40,062 nt of DNA from Collinsella aerofaciens (GTDB lineage: Bacteria; Actinomycetota; Coriobacteriia; Coriobacteriales; Coriobacteriaceae). Below the pieces are notes generated by a model, which saw only the letters and a program-made list of their open reading frames with translations, ran no database searches and had not been told where the DNA came from. The position numbers and the translations under genes are program-made. Shown in pieces: positions 36,489-40,062 of the stretch. The number at the start of each line of letters is the position of its first letter. Position 1 is the first letter of the stretch. The DNA lies in NCBI RefSeq assembly GCF_901212495.1, contig NZ_CAAKNY010000002.1, positions 1 to 40,062 of the forward strand, read 5' to 3'.

Positions 36489-38216
36489 CTACATACGCCC
36501 CAATTCGCCAACGATATGGCCCACGCGATCCTCGGGCTCCTTGACCTCGACGCCGTTGTAGCGGAAGAACCGCGCCGGGTCGTGCATCAGATCCTCGAGC
36601 GGCACCAGCACAAAGTCTCGCTCGCCGATCAGCGGATGCGGCAGGCGCAGCTTCTTGCCGCCGTGGGTCTCGCCGTCCATCCACAGCAGGTCCAAGTCGA
36701 TGGTGCGCGGGCCGTTTGCCTTGGCCTTTTTGGAGCGGTCACGGCCCAGCTCGGCCTCAATCTTCATGAGCTCGTCAAGCAGCACCAGCGGAGCCAGCTC
36801 GGTCTTGATCTCGATGATGGCGTTGGCAAACGTGTCCTGGCGTGTCTCGTAAGCCGGCTCGCTCTCGTAGATGCGCGAACAGTTGGACACACAGGTGAGC
36901 GGAATCTCGGCAATCATGTTGCGCGCGGCGCGGATGTTGTCGCAACGATGCCCCAGGTTGGAACCCACGGCCACAAACGCACGACGCGGTTGCGGCTCGG
37001 CGACAGCCCAGTAACCGTTCAGGAACTGCGCAAAGCCAGCGACGTCGTGCACGCGCACGATGTTGGCGCCGGCCTGGATGGCGCCCAGGCACACACCAAA
37101 CGTGGCGGCATCGCGCGCGGCGGCCTGGGTCACGCCCGAGACGGCACCCACAAAGCGCTTGCGCGACACGGCGCACATGAGCGGATAGCCCAGCGACGCC
37201 ATCTTGGCGGTCTCGCGCTGGATGACGATGTCTTCGTTGGCCGTCTTGCCAAAGCCCGGGCCGGGATCGATGCAGATACGGTCGCGCGACACGCCGGCAT
37301 GGATGAGCGTGCGGGCCTGGTCGGACAGAAAGCCCATGACGCGGCGCATGATGGGCGCAGAATCGGGCAGGGTAAAGCGGCGGAGCTGCGAAGTGGGCAC
37401 ATAGGCTTCCTCACGGCGGGCACTGCGGCGCATCATGGCGGCCAGGTGGTCGCTGGGCTCTGGTGCGGCTTCGGTAGCTGCGGGCACGGTCTCGGGCGCA
37501 GCGGCGGCAGGGGCAGCCTGCTCGGCAGCCGGCGTCTCTGGCTCGGACTCGGGCGCGGGCTCCGATTCGCCAAGCGGCAGCGAGGGCTGCACCACACCGC
37601 CCGGAAGCTTGGCTTCAACCTTGGGCTCGCCCAGCAACTTGCCGCGACGGCGACGGGCCGGCTTCTCGGCCTCGCGCGCGGCCTCGACAGCCGCTTCGCG
37701 TGCCTTCTCGGCAACAAACGCCGCAGCCGAGGTATCGAGCTGCACCGTCGCGTGCGTGCGTGCGGGTGCGGCAACCTCGCCGGCGTGCATTACGATAACG
37801 CCGCAGGTGCTCGTCTTAACGAACTCAACCATCTTGGGATCGGTGAAGCCCGTCACGTCGTTGACAATCGAAGCACCACAGCGCACCGCCGCCTTGGCAA
37901 CCGCCACATGACGCGTATCGATCGAGACGATGGCACCCTCTTTGGCGAGCGCGCGCACGACGGGCAGCACGCGACGCGCCTCCTCGTCGGGGTTGACCGG
38001 GGTAAAGCCGGGGCGCGTGGACTCACCGCCCACGTCGATGATGTCGGCGCCGGCATCGAGCATCGCCAGGCCGTACTCGATAGCGGCATCCTGGTCAAAG
38101 TGCTCACCGCCGTCGCTAAACGAATCGGGCGTCACGTTGAGGACGCCCATGATACGCGGACGGTCAAAGCTGAGCTCGTACTTTCCGCACCGCCATGTCT
38201 TGCTGTCGTTCGCCAT
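36489..38216 (-). CDS. folPK: Fused dihydropteroate synthase-HPPK (FolP-FolK) with an internal insertion
   Basis: Two steps of folate synthesis in one cytoplasmic protein of 575 residues. The DHPS domain shows MGVLNVTPDSFSDGG (23-37), DVGGESTRPG (61-70), SIDTRHVAVAK, IVNDVTG, then CIDPGPGFGKTANED, SRKRFVG and RVHDVAG (to about 400). Between VIVMHAGEV and the CIDPGPGFGK strand lies a low-complexity insertion of about 125 residues (150-275) of Ala, Glu and Pro inside the TIM barrel. The HPPK domain (about 412-575) has AFVAVGSNLGHR, SRIYESEPAYET and GPRTIDLDLLWMDG. The ATG at 38216 has AGGAGG 6 nt before it; ATG 38222 abuts that site. It precedes the biotin-ligase-like gene. Confidence 0.92.
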   Translation of the reverse strand: MANDSKTWRCGKYELSFDRPRIMGVLNVTPDSFSDGGEHFDQDAAIEYGLAMLDAGADIIDVGGESTRPGFTPVNPDEEARRVLPVVRALAKEGAIVSIDTRHVAVAKAAVRCGASIVNDVTGFTDPKMVEFVKTSTCGVIVMHAGEVAAPARTHATVQLDTSAAAFVAEKAREAAVEAAREAEKPARRRRGKLLGEPKVEAKLPGGVVQPSLPLGESEPAPESEPETPAAEQAAPAAAAPETVPAATEAAPEPSDHLAAMMRRSARREEAYVPTSQLRRFTLPDSAPIMRRVMGFLSDQARTLIHAGVSRDRICIDPGPGFGKTANEDIVIQRETAKMASLGYPLMCAVSRKRFVGAVSGVTQAAARDAATFGVCLGAIQAGANIVRVHDVAGFAQFLNGYWAVAEPQPRRAFVAVGSNLGHRCDNIRAARNMIAEIPLTCVSNCSRIYESEPAYETRQDTFANAIIEIKTELAPLVLLDELMKIEAELGRDRSKKAKANGPRTIDLDLLWMDGETHGGKKLRLPHPLIGERDFVLVPLEDLMHDPARFFRYNGVEVKEPEDRVGHIVGELGRM

Positions 38217-38290
38217 GAACATCCTCCTAAAATGCCCACGTCGCCGCGCTCGGGCACAGGCGGCGGGGTCGCTTTGCAATCAGTCTTTCT

Positions 38291-38321
38291 ATTGTATCCG
38301 CGCGCGCGGGCTAGAATGCAA
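38291..38321 (-). promoter_or_regulatory. Possible promoter of folPK
   Basis: On the minus strand TTGCAT (38316-38321) and TACAAT (38291-38296) are 19 bp apart, overlapping the 3' end of the sirtuin gene. The transcript would start about 70 nt before the folPK ATG. Confidence 0.45.
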
Positions 38322-39063
38322 ACGCGGCCGCGATGTCGCAAGAAATCAGCAGGTCGGCATTTGCATCCTGATCGGTGGGCGCCAAATTGCAAATGGCCAG
38401 CGCATCGCCAGTAAAGTAACGCGTGAGACCCGCCGCCGGATACACTACGAGCGAGGTTCCGCCCACGACGAGTGCGTCGGATGCGGCGATAGCAGCAACG
38501 GCGCCGGTAAGCACACGCTCATCGAGCGGTTCTTCGTAGAGGACCACATCGGGCTTGATGCGACCGCCGCACGCAGGGCACACGGGCACGCCCGCGGCAT
38601 CCTCGTGCTCGCGCGCGCAAATCCATTCGGCGCTGTAGACCGCGCCGCACGTCTGGCAGATATTGCGGTGGACCGAGCCATGCAGCTCAAACACGTGCCG
38701 TGAACCAGCCGCCCGATGCAGGCCATCGATGTTTTGAGTCACCACGGCGTCGAGCTTGCCGGCGCGCTCCAGCTCCGCCAGCTTGGCGTGGCAGTGGTTG
38801 GGCTTGGCGCCCAGCGCGATCATCTTGGTCCGGTAGAAGTCGAAAAACTCCGCCGGATGCGTCTCGTAAAAGCTGTGCGAGAGCATAGTCTCGGGCGGAT
38901 AGGAAAACCGCTGGTGATACAGACCGTCCACGCTGCGGAAATCGGGAATGCCGCTTGCCGTGGAAACGCCCGCGCCGCCAAAGAAGACCACGTGGCTATG
39001 GGTTTCGAACAGCTCCGCCAGCGCGGCGGAGGCCTGTTTGGGGTCCGATATTGTCTGCGTCAT
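38311..39063 (-). CDS. NAD-dependent protein deacylase (sirtuin)
   Basis: Removes acyl groups from protein lysines, using NAD, in the cytoplasm. 250 residues. The Rossmann loop GAGVSTASGIPDFRS lies at 30-44, the NAD and catalytic stretch TQNIDGLHRAAG near 112-123, the catalytic His in ELHGSVH, a zinc site formed by CQTCG and CPACGG, and GGTSLVVYPAAGL near 205-217. The ATG at 39063 has GGAGGA upstream; the ATG at 39111 lacks one. It is divergent from exonuclease III, with 113 bp between the starts, and is followed after 94 bp by folPK in the same direction. Confidence 0.92.
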   Translation of the reverse strand: MTQTISDPKQASAALAELFETHSHVVFFGGAGVSTASGIPDFRSVDGLYHQRFSYPPETMLSHSFYETHPAEFFDFYRTKMIALGAKPNHCHAKLAELERAGKLDAVVTQNIDGLHRAAGSRHVFELHGSVHRNICQTCGAVYSAEWICAREHEDAAGVPVCPACGGRIKPDVVLYEEPLDERVLTGAVAAIAASDALVVGGTSLVVYPAAGLTRYFTGDALAICNLAPTDQDANADLLISCDIAAAFAF

Positions 39064-39176
39064 ATATGTCCTCCGCCCGTGTCTCCGGGACGGCGGCGAT
39101 CGCGCTATCACTCGCGGACTCCGCCCCGCCCCTGTTGCGCTAATCTTAAGCCTGCCAACCCCGTCGAAAGGACACC

Positions 39177-39995
39177 ATGTCTCAGACTTACACGTTCGCC
39201 TCGTGGAACGTCAACGGCCTGCGCGCCGTGCTCAAAAAAGACCCGAGCTTTATCCAGATCGCACAGGAGCTCAATGTCGATATCCTGGCGCTGCAAGAGA
39301 CCAAGCTGCAGGAGGACCAGGTCGATATCGATCTGCCCGGCTATCACCAAACCTGGAGCTACGCCCAGCGCAAGGGCTACTCGGGCACCGCGGTCTTTAG
39401 CCGCAAGGAGCCGCTGCGCGTGCTGCGCGCCGATGCACTGCTGCCCTACGCCAGCGAGGGCGAGGCGGCCGAGCTCGTCGCCCAAGCCGCAACCGAGGGC
39501 CGCGTCTGCGCGCTCGAGTTCGACAAGTTTTGGTTTGTCGACGTCTATACGCCCAACGCCCAAAACGAGCTCGCGCGCATCGATGTACGCATGGCCTGGG
39601 ACGATGCCTATCGCGGCTTTTTGAGCGCGCTTGAGCGCGAAACCGGCAAGCCCGTCGTAACCTGCGGCGACTTTAACGTGGCTCACGAGGAGATCGACCT
39701 TAAGAACCCCAAGTCCAACCGCGGCAACGCAGGCTTTTCGGACGAGGAGCGCGGCAAGTTTACCGAGCTGCTCGACGCCGGCTTTACCGACACCTGGCGC
39801 GCGGCCAATCCAGACGTCGAGGGCGTCTACAGCTGGTGGAGCTACCGCTTTAATGCCCGCAAGAACAACGCAGGCTGGCGCATCGACTACTTCCTGATAA
39901 GTGACGCAATCGCCGGCAACGTACGCGACACCGGCATCCGCGGCGACATCTTCGGCAGCGACCACTGCCCCGTCACCCTCGCCCTGGAGCTCTAA
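39177..39995 (+). CDS. xth: Exodeoxyribonuclease III (AP endonuclease)
   Basis: Base-excision repair enzyme cutting at abasic sites. 272 residues, full length. Endonuclease/exonuclease/phosphatase motifs in order: WNVNGLRA (about 10-17), LALQETKLQ with the metal-binding Glu (about 38-46), GYSGTAVFSR, VYTPNAQNE, CGDFNVAHEEIDLKNP with the catalytic Asp/Asn, WWSYRFNARKNNAGWRIDYF and C-terminal SDHCPVTLALEL with the catalytic Asp-His. AAAGGA precedes the ATG at 39177 by 5 nt. The stop is TAA. Similar to the longer XthA group rather than eukaryote-type APE1, judged by eye. Confidence 0.95.
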   Translation: MSQTYTFASWNVNGLRAVLKKDPSFIQIAQELNVDILALQETKLQEDQVDIDLPGYHQTWSYAQRKGYSGTAVFSRKEPLRVLRADALLPYASEGEAAELVAQAATEGRVCALEFDKFWFVDVYTPNAQNELARIDVRMAWDDAYRGFLSALERETGKPVVTCGDFNVAHEEIDLKNPKSNRGNAGFSDEERGKFTELLDAGFTDTWRAANPDVEGVYSWWSYRFNARKNNAGWRIDYFLISDAIAGNVRDTGIRGDIFGSDHCPVTLALEL

Positions 39996-40062
39996 CCCCC
40001 CAAATGATCCCCCGGGGGCAGAGGAAAACGGATCGCTTTGGCTCTCCGAGGGCATCCACGCG
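39996..40062. other. Right end of window
   Basis: CCCCCGGGGG symmetry at about 40012-40018 lies 20 nt after the xth stop and may be part of a terminator. The last 40 bp show no feature that can be assigned; a neighbouring gene may begin or end beyond the window. Confidence 0.3.

Overview
The window looks like a chromosomal segment of a high-GC actinobacterium of the Coriobacteriia, most probably Collinsella or a close relative. This is an inference from the base composition, the ferredoxin-type energy-converting hydrogenase operon and the abundance of small palindromic intergenic repeats. No rRNA or marker gene in the window fixes the species. The repeats are not phage-like, and no integrase or complete insertion sequence was seen.

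Layout. 1-267 is a mosaic of palindromic repeats. 288-3615 (minus) is an ABC exporter: one ATPase and two ABC-2 permeases. 3826-4998 (minus) is an AAA ATPase/DUF4143 gene with a 22-bp iteron array in front of it. 5194-6965 (plus) is a NarL/LiaR-type two-component system. 6966-7326 holds two dispersed inverted repeats. 7327-12959 (minus) is a complete Ech-type [NiFe] hydrogenase operon in the order (A+B fused)-C-D-E-F. 13242-13637 is a lone transposase-like HTH gene. 13638-14303 holds two inverted-repeat elements and a terminator. 14304-27860 (minus) is a surface operon: three small proteins with one N-terminal membrane segment each, followed by a giant secreted beta-helix-type protein of about 3,553 codons that is cut by two in-frame TAG codons. 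28113-29417 (minus) is a second ATPase/DUF4143 gene, preceded by four iterons at an exact 23-bp period. 29878-31908 (minus) is an FMN/4Fe-4S/FAD enoate-reductase-type oxidoreductase. 32045-32427 and 34232-34366 are two arrays of a 15-nt repeat that alternates in orientation every 40 bp; they flank a Schlafen/AlbA_2-type regulator at 32531-33973. An initiator tRNA lies at 34456-34532. The right end is housekeeping: type III pantothenate kinase, a degenerate biotin-ligase-like protein, a fused FolP-FolK, a sirtuin and exonuclease III.

How the genes work together. The Ech operon should couple reduced-ferredoxin oxidation to H2 release and ion pumping. All cluster and Ni ligands looked for are present, so it should be a working hydrogenase rather than a complex I relic. 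The surface operon is organised like a fibre or adhesin system, with membrane-anchored small subunits upstream of a very large exported repeat protein; in this genome the large protein is either nonsense-inactivated or needs amber readthrough. The folate, CoA and biotin genes form an ordinary cofactor cluster.

The strongest candidates for something undescribed are the alternating 40-bp arrays around the AlbA_2 gene, the period-locked iterons in front of both DUF4143 ATPase genes, and the giant gene with two amber codons and no frameshift. Functions come from recognising motifs by eye; no database search was run.
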